A DNA stretch of 64,000 nt from Polyangium spumosum (lineage in GTDB: Bacteria > Myxococcota_A > Polyangia > Polyangiales > Polyangiaceae). The notes under the pieces are model-generated. The model was given only the letters and a program-made list of their open reading frames with translations. It ran no database searches and was not told the origin of the DNA. The position numbers were made by a program, and so were the translations under genes. Within the stretch, counting starts at the first letter, position 1; each line of letters opens with the position of its first letter. Location: the NCBI RefSeq assembly GCF_009649845.1, contig NZ_WJIE01000001.1, positions 1 to 64,000 of the forward strand, written 5' to 3'. Shown here piece by piece: positions 15,048 through 22,506 of this stretch.

Positions 15048-16058
15048 TTATCCACCAAGTTTTTCACGGAGCAATTCTGATCGGAACGGCCCGATCCCTT
15101 GCGGAAACGCAGCTGTGGTGACGTTACCGTCTGCGCCACGCTCAATCTCAATCAATCCGAACTTGTCGCGGCGGTCCGTCTCTTCTTGAGCCCGCTGCCG
15201 AAGGAGCTCGAAAAACGACACCGAGTGTGTCGAGACGATTACCTGTGCGTTGGCGTCTGCCGCGCTCCAAATGATATCGGCGATTTTGTTCAGCACGCGC
15301 GGGTGCTGGAAGCACTCAGGCTCCTCTATGAGGGCAGGAAACTCGTCTGCACCGGAGAGTCGCGCCACCAAGGAAAGTAGCCGCTTCATGCCATCGCCAA
15401 AGACCGCGAGCGGGATGGTCCTGTCTGCATACATTGCATGCGGCTCCCACCGGGCGTTGTCCACTGGAATGGCACGAATATCCGCAAGATCAGGATCGAT
15501 AACCTTTAGGTGTTGCACCAACCGCGCGTGCGTCGACTCGCCGCGGCGCGCGATTATGCCCACGGCGTCAACGAGTTCATCTGGTGATATTTGCTGATCT
15601 GTAAGCAACCGAGCAAACCCTGGGAGGTCACCGCCACTATGCATGACAGTGAATGTTCTCCCTTGGGCATCGATAAAAAATCGACCACTACGAGGGTGCC
15701 CGGCGACGTATACAGCCTGAGGTCGCTTTAGCTCTGTCTGCTGCAAATGCTCCGTATCCGTCGATTCGATTATCGATACACGCTTCAGCGTTGTGGTCAC
15801 CTCGGTTCCGTCATGACGCTGCACGACTGTCTTGGTTTTTTCGTGCGGCAGCATTGCAGAAAGCATTGAGAGCCCGGGCCACCCGCGGCGACGAACGATT
15901 TCGGGCAACGCCTGGACACCGCCGATAGATATGGCGAGAGCCTCTAAAAGCGTGGACTTGCCCGCATTATTGGGAGCGACAAGGACCGTAACAGGGAAGA
16001 GCGGAACATCTGCCGAGGTGATTCCACGAAAGTTTTCGACTTTAATCCGCGTCAACAT
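15048..16058 (-). CDS. RecF/OLD-like AAA ATPase, probable defence cargo
   Basis: This 336-residue ABC-type ATPase of the AAA_15/AAA_21 group opens with MLTRIKVENFRGI. It has Walker A APNNAGKST (about 28-36), a signature-like FGDGMKRLLSL, Walker B ALIEEPECFQHP, and the H-loop VIVSTHSVSFFE. The long coiled coil of SMC/Rad50 is replaced by a short insert, and there is no C-terminal TOPRIM domain as in full OLD nucleases. Such truncated forms are common in anti-phage systems, usually with a partner effector. The only codirectional neighbour is the GvpU-like gene. I chose the internal ATG at 16058. Its codon use is AT-richer than the virion genes. Confidence 0.85.
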   Translation of the reverse strand: MLTRIKVENFRGITSADVPLFPVTVLVAPNNAGKSTLLEALAISIGGVQALPEIVRRRGWPGLSMLSAMLPHEKTKTVVQRHDGTEVTTTLKRVSIIESTDTEHLQQTELKRPQAVYVAGHPRSGRFFIDAQGRTFTVMHSGGDLPGFARLLTDQQISPDELVDAVGIIARRGESTHARLVQHLKVIDPDLADIRAIPVDNARWEPHAMYADRTIPLAVFGDGMKRLLSLVARLSGADEFPALIEEPECFQHPRVLNKIADIIWSAADANAQVIVSTHSVSFFELLRQRAQEETDRRDKFGLIEIERGADGNVTTAAFPQGIGPFRSELLREKLGG

Positions 16059-16275
16059 GCCGAGACCCCATGCATGACCGAAATGATACGGAGGCCGCCA
16101 ACTCACCGTTAGCTAAGCGCGCCATTGCTCCCGTCCGAAGAATCGAGCGGTTGGCCGAATAAACCAGCGGTGAGCATCGCACATCCGGTGTCCGCTGGCA
16201 AGGTGTCCGTTTGTCGCAAGAGGCTCGGCATCCTGTTGGGCGGGCCGGGCTCCTGCCTATGTAAGCGATCCCGCC

Positions 16276-17058
16276 GAGGTCGAGGGCGACGGGGAGGCCG
16301 GGCCTGGTCGAGGGGCGCGAGCTCGGCGCGCGCAAGGGGGTCGAGGGCCCTCGGCGAGGCGGCTGGCCCTCGTCGAAAATCTTCCCCGGGGTCGAGGCGC
16401 CCGGACCGCGCTCGACGTCGTATTTCCGCCACCCCCGCATCCGGGGGGGTCGAGGTGGCGGAAACCAAGGCGGCGGAAACCCTCCGCGGCGAGCTCCTCG
16501 ACGAGGGGCGCGAGGCTCGACGCGAGGAGCTCGATCGCGGGTTCGTCGGAGCCGCACGTTGACCGAGGGGCCGGCGTCGAGGCCGGCGATCGAGGCGAGG
16601 TCGAGGGCGACGGGGAGGCCGGGCCTGGTCGAGGGGCGCGAGCTCGGCGCGCGCAAGGGGGTCGAGGGCCCTCGGCGAGGCGGCTGGCCCTCGTCGAAAA
16701 TCTTCCCCGGGGTCGAGGCGCCCGGACCGCGCTCGACGTCGTATTTCCGCCACCCCCGCATCCGGGGGGGTCGAGGTGGCGGAAACCAAGGCGGCGGAAA
16801 CCCTCCGCGGCGAGCTCCTCGACGAGGGGCGCGAGGCTCGACGCGAGGAGCTCGATCGCGGGTTCGTCGGAGCCGCACGTTGACCGAGGGGCCGGCGTCG
16901 AGGCCGGCGATCGAGGCGAGGTCGAGGGCGACGGGGAGGCCGGGCCTGGTCGAGGGGCGCGAGCTCGGCGCGCGCAAGGGGGTCGAGGGCCCTCGGCGAG
17001 GCGGCTGGCCCTCGTCGAAAATCTTCCCCGGGGTCGAGGCGCCCGGACCGCGCTCGAC
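16276..17058. repeat. 321-bp tandem repeat, 2.4 copies
   Basis: Two full units (16276-16596, 16597-16917) appear identical; a third is cut after 141 bp at 17058, where AT-rich sequence begins. The unit length is 107 codons, so minus-strand frames stay open as a 107-residue repeat, but these translations are Arg/Pro-rich and look like by-products. An inverted, diverged copy is at 1-395. It separates cargo from the virion operon. Confidence 0.9.
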
Positions 17059-17121
17059 ATTTTATTTTTTGCTTCCCCTGATCCCCGACCGGAGCGACCC
17101 TTCGACGAAGGGAGGTCCGCT

Positions 17122-17532
17122 ATGGCCTCGATGGATTCCAATTGGGAAGAGGTGGTCAATGTCGTCGCGGCGCGTACCCCCGGCGCGGCGCGCGTGGAAT
17201 CGCGCCTGCTCGGCTGCATCGAGCTTGCGGAAGCGGGGGCCATGATCGGCGAAGCGACCACGCATCCGGATTGGCGCCGTCGGCTACTGCGGCGGCTTCG
17301 GGCGCTCGAAAAGGAGCACCACGTCGAGATCCTCGTTTCGCGCAGGGGTCGGGAGGGGGCGATGGTGCGGATCGAGGGGCTTTATCTGGCCTGTCCGGTT
17401 CCGGTCGCGGCGGCGCTGGCCGTTCAGGAGCTCCGCGAACGGTGCGTCGCCCTGGAGCAGCGGCTCGCGGCGGTCGAACGCGAGATCGGCGGCCCGGCGT
17501 CTACAATGCGACCGAAAACGGGCCAAAAATGA
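17122..17532 (+). CDS. Phage protein of unknown function, first gene of the virion operon
   Basis: This 136-residue protein has a strong GGGAGG Shine-Dalgarno seven bases before the ATG. The N-terminal half is helical and basic (WRRRLLRRLRALEKEHH). The C-terminal part has a short heptad-like coiled coil (QELRERCVALEQRLAAVERE). It may be a DNA-binding or regulatory protein. Its stop overlaps the next start by ATGA, so it is coupled to the HNH gene. Confidence 0.7.
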   Translation: MASMDSNWEEVVNVVAARTPGAARVESRLLGCIELAEAGAMIGEATTHPDWRRRLLRRLRALEKEHHVEILVSRRGREGAMVRIEGLYLACPVPVAAALAVQELRERCVALEQRLAAVEREIGGPASTMRPKTGQK

Positions 17533-17837
17533 CACGATCGCGGCGTAAGGGCGAGATGGCAGAACCCAGGGCCGAGACCCCTCAAAGCCGTTACCGGCGC
17601 ATCGTCCGCGAGGTCCTCGACGCGCGCGGGCGGTTCTGCGAGTGCTGCGGCGTTCCGGCGCGGCATGTTCACCATATCATCCCGTGCTCTATCTCGGGGA
17701 TCGCCTCGGAGCTGGTCTTCGATCCCGCCAATCTGATCGTGATCTGCAACGATTGCCACATGCTCATGCACCCCCTGATCCGGAGGCCGTCATGGACCAA
17801 AGCAGCGAAGGGCCGCGGGATCGCGCTCAACCGTTGA
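17529..17837 (+). CDS. HNH endonuclease
   Basis: This 102-residue HNH nuclease has a Cys pair (FCECCG), then HHIIP (the His-His of the first strand), the Asn in DPANLIVICNDCH, and a final HxxxH-like CHMLMH. The four cysteines would bind structural zinc. Small HNH proteins beside terminase genes support DNA packaging in many tailed phages, and that is the likely role. It starts at the ATG overlapping the previous stop. Confidence 0.85.
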   Translation: MTRSRRKGEMAEPRAETPQSRYRRIVREVLDARGRFCECCGVPARHVHHIIPCSISGIASELVFDPANLIVICNDCHMLMHPLIRRPSWTKAAKGRGIALNR

Positions 17838-18181
17838 CCCCGGAGGAAGCCGAGCGCGCTTCCGCCGAGGGCCGGCCCGAACCGAACCCCAACGCGCCGA
17901 AGATGGACGCGGACGTCAAGACCCTCCGCTGGCTGCTCCGCGTCGAGAAAAGGCGGCTCAAGGAGGCCGTGCGCATCGAGCGGGAGCGGCGGATCGTCTT
18001 CCCGGAAACGAGCGTGATCCTGCGCGATGTCCATCGGCTCCTCGATGCCATTGCCATCCGCGAAGGGCGGCTTTCCTCGCGTACGGCCACGGCTCCCGAA
18101 CCGGAACGCTTCGAGGGGGGCTCGAAGGGCGGCGCGAGATCGCGGGACGAATTCGACGATTTCCGGAACCTGCTGGAGTAG
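17792..18181 (+). CDS. Phage protein of unknown function between HNH and terminase
   Basis: This 129-residue protein starts inside the 3' end of the HNH gene (46-bp overlap) with a GGAGG Shine-Dalgarno five bases upstream. It has an acidic N-terminus, then a basic helical region (LLRVEKRRLKEAVRIERERR) and a Gly/Ser-rich tail. No family was recognised. Its position suggests a packaging accessory factor. Confidence 0.65.
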   Translation: MDQSSEGPRDRAQPLTPEEAERASAEGRPEPNPNAPKMDADVKTLRWLLRVEKRRLKEAVRIERERRIVFPETSVILRDVHRLLDAIAIREGRLSSRTATAPEPERFEGGSKGGARSRDEFDDFRNLLE

Positions 18182-18184
18182 ACC

Positions 18185-18709
18185 ATGAGCGGCCGGCCGA
18201 CTCTCCGAACCCCCGAGGTTGAAAAGCAGATCCTCGACGCTCTCCGGCTCGGACAACTGCATCGCCCGACCGTCTGCGCGCTCGTCGGGATCAAGCCGCG
18301 CACGTTGCGGGATTGGCGAAAGCAGGATCCCGCCTTCGACGCTGCGATCCGAGCCGCGGAAGCGAAGGGCGAAGCGCGGCTCGCCTCGATCGCGACGCAA
18401 GGGGCCGCGGACGATCCGCGCCTCGCGCTCGACATCCTGCGCGCGCGGTATCCCGAGAAGTGGAATCGCAGGCATACGCGGGTCGATGGCAACGTCCACG
18501 TGGACGTCGCTCGTCCGTCGACGCTCCCGAAGGAGCTCCGCGCCGCGTGGGACGCGGGCGCGAAGAGCGGGTGGAAGGATCGGAAGGCTTGTCGGGAGCT
18601 GGAAATCTATTGGGCGACGGGGGAGATCGGGAGGCCCGAGCAGATCGCGGCGCTCGAAAAGCTCCTGGCCGAGCTCAAAGCAAACCCGGAGCCGTACCTC
18701 GGGGAATAG
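18185..18709 (+). CDS. Terminase small subunit
   Basis: This 174-residue protein has an N-terminal helix-turn-helix (VEKQILDALRLGQLHRPTVC...GIKPRTLRDWRKQDPAF). A helical oligomerisation region and a basic segment (YPEKWNRRHTR) typical of small terminases that pick phage DNA follow. It is directly upstream of the large subunit. Confidence 0.8.
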   Translation: MSGRPTLRTPEVEKQILDALRLGQLHRPTVCALVGIKPRTLRDWRKQDPAFDAAIRAAEAKGEARLASIATQGAADDPRLALDILRARYPEKWNRRHTRVDGNVHVDVARPSTLPKELRAAWDAGAKSGWKDRKACRELEIYWATGEIGRPEQIAALEKLLAELKANPEPYLGE

Positions 18710-18713
18710 CTCG

Positions 18714-20123
18714 ATGGCGAAGGCTTTCGGCTATCGGGTCGGCGATTTCTCCTACCGGGAGCACGGCCGGATCGCGGCGGCCCCCTCCGAAGGCCTCGCG
18801 GCGTTCATACCGGCCGTAACGCCCGGGTATTCGCGCCCGGATCATCTTGGCCCGCTGATCGAGCTCCTCGAGCGCGCGCGGCGCGAGCCTGTCCGCGCGG
18901 TGATCCACGCTCCGCCGCGCCACGGGAAGACGGACACGATCCTCCATGCGATTGCGTGGTACCTGCGGAAGGATCCCACCCTCCCGATCGCTTATGCGAC
19001 GTACGGGATCGAGCTAGCCAACAGCAAGAGCCGCGACGCTCGGGCGATGGCGCGCGCGGCCGGCGTCGAGCTCGATGCCGGGGCGAAGGGCGTCGGCGAG
19101 TGGCGCACGCGCGAGGGCGGGCGGGCCGTGTTCACGGCGCTAAACGGCTCGCTGACGGGCAAGGGCTTTCGGGTCCTCTTCGTGGATGACCCCTTCAAGA
19201 ACCGGATCCAGGCGGAAAGCCCGACCTATCGCTCGCGGATCTGGGACCTCTGGCAGGGCTCGACGATCAACCGTGTCGAGCCGGGCGGGAGCGCAATCGT
19301 CCTTGCCACGCGGTGGCATCCTGAAGACCTCTCGGGGCGGCTGATCTCCCAGGGGTGGCAATACCTCCGCCTCCCTGCGCTCTCCGACGACGGGCGCGCG
19401 CTCTGGCCCGAACGATGGCCCGCGGCCGAGCTCGAAGCACGGCGGCGCGAGGTCGGAGAGTATACGTGGGCCTCGCTGTATCAAGGCGTCCCGAGGCCTC
19501 GGGGCGGGGCCGTGTTCAACGCTGAGCCGGCCCTCTATACCTCCGCGGCCCTCGACGTGGTGCGGGAGTATCGCGACGGGATCGGCGTCGATTTCGCGTA
19601 TACCGCGCGGAAGCACGCGGATTACTCGTCGGCGGTCGTCATGCGCTCGCACGAACCGGAGCGCGGGCGGCGCGTTTACTACGTGCTCGAATGCCTGCGG
19701 AAGCAGGTCCTTGCGCCGGAGTTTGCCGCGGAGGGCGCGCGGCTGCAACGGGCGCACGGGGGATGCAAGGCAATGGGCTACGTCACGGTGTTCGAAAAGA
19801 TGATCGTCCCCTTCATGTCGGATCGGGGCTTCACGGTCGAGGCGCGCCGGGTGAAGGCGGACAAGTTCACGCGGGCGCAACCCTACGCGGCGTCCTGGAA
19901 CGATGGGCGCGTGCTCCTCCCGGAAGACGTGGGCCCGGATTCGTGGGTCAACGTCTTCCTGGCGGAGCATCTTCGGTTCACGGGGCAGGACGACGACGAA
20001 GACGACCAGGTCGACGCCGGCGCGGCCGCGCATGACCTGCTCGCCTCGCCCGCGGGGCGGATTGCGGGATCGTTCTCCGCGGCGAACAAACGGCCGGTGA
20101 AGCTCACGAGGTACACCCGATGA
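18714..20123 (+). CDS. Terminase large subunit
   Basis: This 469-residue protein has an N-terminal packaging ATPase with Walker A HAPPRHGKTDT (about 67-76) and Walker B VLFVDDP. A coupling region with ATRWHPEDLSGR comes next. The C-terminal RNase-H-like nuclease has acidic residues in IGVDFAYTARKHADYSS and later in DDDEDDQVDAGAAA. The translation start is the ATG at 18714. The stop overlaps the portal ATG (ATGA). Nuclease motifs look intact. Confidence 0.93.
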   Translation: MAKAFGYRVGDFSYREHGRIAAAPSEGLAAFIPAVTPGYSRPDHLGPLIELLERARREPVRAVIHAPPRHGKTDTILHAIAWYLRKDPTLPIAYATYGIELANSKSRDARAMARAAGVELDAGAKGVGEWRTREGGRAVFTALNGSLTGKGFRVLFVDDPFKNRIQAESPTYRSRIWDLWQGSTINRVEPGGSAIVLATRWHPEDLSGRLISQGWQYLRLPALSDDGRALWPERWPAAELEARRREVGEYTWASLYQGVPRPRGGAVFNAEPALYTSAALDVVREYRDGIGVDFAYTARKHADYSSAVVMRSHEPERGRRVYYVLECLRKQVLAPEFAAEGARLQRAHGGCKAMGYVTVFEKMIVPFMSDRGFTVEARRVKADKFTRAQPYAASWNDGRVLLPEDVGPDSWVNVFLAEHLRFTGQDDDEDDQVDAGAAAHDLLASPAGRIAGSFSAANKRPVKLTRYTR

Positions 20124-22387
20124 CTCGCGCTCCTCGCGTCCGCTACGCGCAACATGTCTTCGCGCCGCTCATGGGCTGGGATAACGATCGCGTGCGGCAA
20201 GCGCTCGAACGGCATGAGGCGGGAGACTTCCGCGAGTCGGCGGACCTCGCGGAAGCGCTGTTGACCGACGAGCGGCTCGATGGCGCTCTCCAGCAACGGA
20301 TCGACGGGCTGCTCGCGCTGCCGCTCTCCTTCGAGGTCTCGACCGAGACGGGCGACGCGGCGGCGGCGGAGCTCGCGCAGAAGAAGGCCGCGGAGGTCTG
20401 GTGGCGCTTTTGTCCCGAGCCTGTCCTGCGTGACGTCCTGAAGTGGTTGATCATGCTCGGCGTCGCGGTCGTGCAACTGAATTGGACCGAGGAGCGGGGG
20501 CAATGGCTGCCGCTGCTCGAGGTCTGGCATCCGCGCGATCTGTGGTTCGATGGGCATGAGGTTACGTACAGGGTCGGCACTCCGACCGCGCAGATCGCGC
20601 TCGGCGCGGATCCGTATAAGTGGGCGATCTTCGCCTCGGGGAGCCAGACACCCTGGATGAACGGCGCCGTCCGCCGGGTCGCGATGTACTACCTCGCGAA
20701 ACAACAGATGTTCACGGATTGGGCCCATTACTCCGAGGTCTACGGGCATCCTACACGCGTCGGGAAGTATCCCGCGGGCCTCGATGAGAGCGACGAGACC
20801 GCGCGGGAGCGCGACGCGTACCAGGATGCGCTCGTCAACGCGGGGAAATCGCCGGTGATCATGCTCCCGGTGGATATCGACAGCGAAGGCAAGGCGGCTG
20901 CGGGCTGGGATTACGAGCTTGTTCAGGCGGACGGCGCGAGCGCGGTCGAGGTGTTCGAGCGCGGGATCCGGTACTGCGACAGCGCGGCGGCGATGGCGAT
21001 CCTCCGGCAGACGCTCACCATGGAACCGGCGCCGATCGGCTCGCATGCACTCGGGAAGGTGCATAACGCGGTTCGTCACGAGGGGAAGCGGGCGGACACG
21101 GAAGGGCTCGCGACCACGGGGCATTACGAGGTGTTGCGGCCGTGGGCCCTGTTCAACTTCGGGGATGAACGTCTCGCGCCCTGGCCAAAGTGGGACACGA
21201 GGACGCCCGAGGAACGCGAGGCGCAAGCCGAGGCCGAGGTGCTCGAGGCGCGGCGGCGCGCGGACGTGGCGAAGGCGGAAGCGGAAGCGCGGCGCGCCGT
21301 CGCTGAGGCGAAACGGGCGGAAGCCATCGCGGCGGCTGAGGCGGCGAAGCTCCGGGCCGAGACGCTCGAACGTGTCGCGGGCGCGGTCGCTGCGCTCGGC
21401 GCGAGCACGCTTGCGAGCCGCGTGGATTGGGACGCGCTGGCGAAGGACGGGGGGCTTCCCCTGGCTCCGGCGGGCAAGTCTCAGCCGCGGGAGCTCGGGC
21501 GCCGCGCCTTGTCGGGCGGCGGGAAGGTGCTCCACGTCGTGGACGGCACGTATGAGCTCTTCCGCGCTCACTTCTCGCGAGGCCGGCGGCGCGTCGTCGA
21601 TGGGAAGGACGTCAAGGCGACCGTGGGCATGGTCGCGTCCCTCGTGGCCCTGCTCGAGGCCGGCGAGGTCACGCATCTTGCCGTGGCATTCGACAACCCG
21701 ATCACGAGCTTCCGAAACAAGCTGTTCGAGGGATACAAGGACGATTCCGTCGTCCCGGCGGCCCTGCGCGCGCAGTTCGAGGACGCGGAAGCGGCGGCGC
21801 GCGCGCTCGGGGTCGTGGTCTGGTCGATGGACGAGTTCGAGGCCGACGACGCGCTTGCCACGGCATGCCAGAAGTACGCGCAGAACTTCGCCACAATCCG
21901 CCTCCTCTCCCCGGACAAAGACTTGGCGCAATGCCTGACACGCGCGGGCGTCGTGCTCGTGGATCGTGCTCGTGGTCGGGAGCTCGCGGCGGATGGCGTG
22001 CGGGAGCGGTTCGGCGTCGATCCGGAGAGCATCCCCGATCTGCTCGCGCTCGTGGGCGATGCCGCCGACCAGATCCCGGGGCTCGGTGGGGTGGGCATCG
22101 AGGCGGCGGCCGCGCTCTTGTCGAGATACAGCCATATTGAAGATATCCCGGAAGATGCGGCGGCTTGGGACGTCGAGGTCTGGGGCGCGGAGCGTGTCGC
22201 GGCGGCCCTGAAGGCCGGTCGAGAGGACGCGCTCCTGTACCGCGAGCTCGCCACGCTCGTTCGGAATGTCCCCCTCGAAGAGACTGCGGCAGAGCTCGCA
22301 TGGGGTGGGGAGAACGAAGGCTTTGGCGCATGGTGTGAGAGAATGAATGCAGACCATTTGAAGGGACGGTTACCTGTCGCCGGGTGA
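20120..22387 (+). CDS. Portal protein (DUF935/Mu gp29-like) fused to a 5'-3' flap endonuclease
   Basis: This is one continuous 755-residue frame. Residues 1-360 are a DUF935 portal, including KWAIFASGSQTPWMNGAVRR and the WAHYSEVYGHPTRVGKYPAG block. Residues 370-425 are an Ala/Glu/Arg coiled-coil linker. From about 469 to 745 there is a complete FEN-type nuclease: VVDGTYELFRAHF, AVAFDNPITSFRNKLFEGYK, SMDEFEADDALA, LLSPDKDLAQCL and the helix-3-turn-helix GDAADQIPGLGGVGIEAAAA. All acidic metal ligands seem present. The usual Mu-type portal is 450-530 residues, so the nuclease is an addition. An in-frame GTG at 21527 could give a separate nuclease, but it lacks a clear Shine-Dalgarno. Confidence 0.88.
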   Translation: MTRAPRVRYAQHVFAPLMGWDNDRVRQALERHEAGDFRESADLAEALLTDERLDGALQQRIDGLLALPLSFEVSTETGDAAAAELAQKKAAEVWWRFCPEPVLRDVLKWLIMLGVAVVQLNWTEERGQWLPLLEVWHPRDLWFDGHEVTYRVGTPTAQIALGADPYKWAIFASGSQTPWMNGAVRRVAMYYLAKQQMFTDWAHYSEVYGHPTRVGKYPAGLDESDETARERDAYQDALVNAGKSPVIMLPVDIDSEGKAAAGWDYELVQADGASAVEVFERGIRYCDSAAAMAILRQTLTMEPAPIGSHALGKVHNAVRHEGKRADTEGLATTGHYEVLRPWALFNFGDERLAPWPKWDTRTPEEREAQAEAEVLEARRRADVAKAEAEARRAVAEAKRAEAIAAAEAAKLRAETLERVAGAVAALGASTLASRVDWDALAKDGGLPLAPAGKSQPRELGRRALSGGGKVLHVVDGTYELFRAHFSRGRRRVVDGKDVKATVGMVASLVALLEAGEVTHLAVAFDNPITSFRNKLFEGYKDDSVVPAALRAQFEDAEAAARALGVVVWSMDEFEADDALATACQKYAQNFATIRLLSPDKDLAQCLTRAGVVLVDRARGRELAADGVRERFGVDPESIPDLLALVGDAADQIPGLGGVGIEAAAALLSRYSHIEDIPEDAAAWDVEVWGAERVAAALKAGREDALLYRELATLVRNVPLEETAAELAWGGENEGFGAWCERMNADHLKGRLPVAG

Positions 22388-22438
22388 ATTGGCGTCGATT
22401 TCGTGCTCGTCTTCAATTGACGCGCTGAATCATCCATC

Positions 22439-22460
22439 AATCAGCCAGATCTGGCTGATT
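22439..22460. promoter_or_regulatory. 22-bp perfect palindrome in the portal-protease gap
   Basis: The arms AATCAGCC and GGCTGATT flank AGATCT; the symmetry is complete over 22 bp and stops at its edges. It lies in the only sizeable gap (119 bp) of the early virion operon. It could be a regulator operator or form an RNA hairpin. Confidence 0.6.
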
Positions 22461-22477
22461 CCCGCCCGAAGGGTAGA

Positions 22478-22498
22478 GGCTCCTCATTTTGAGGAGCC
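22478..22498 (+). promoter_or_regulatory. Hairpin covering the protease Shine-Dalgarno
   Basis: GGCTCCTCA and TGAGGAGCC pair over nine bases with a TTT loop. The 3' arm contains GAGGAG, which is the ribosome-binding site 10 bases before the protease ATG at 22507. In the mRNA the site would be masked, which would lower protease translation unless opened by temperature, a factor or upstream ribosomes. Confidence 0.65.
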
Positions 22499-22506
22499 CG
22501 CACCCG

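Noticed and set aside
1-17058. Composite transposon bounded by inverted repeats
   Set aside because: The inverted similarity includes many separate modules with unlike DNA between, there is no transposase, and att sites explain the ends. Two head-to-head prophages is simpler.
16042-17261. Long minus-strand frames of 311 and 334 residues across the tandem repeats
   Set aside because: They stay open only because the unit is 321 bp. The translations are Arg/Pro-rich and different frames are equally open; there is no convincing start or conserved frame in the inverted copy.
19883-22357. 824-residue minus-strand frame opposite the portal gene
   Set aside because: It is a high-GC antisense shadow with an Arg/Leu/Pro-rich product; the plus strand has clear portal and nuclease motifs and operon overlaps.
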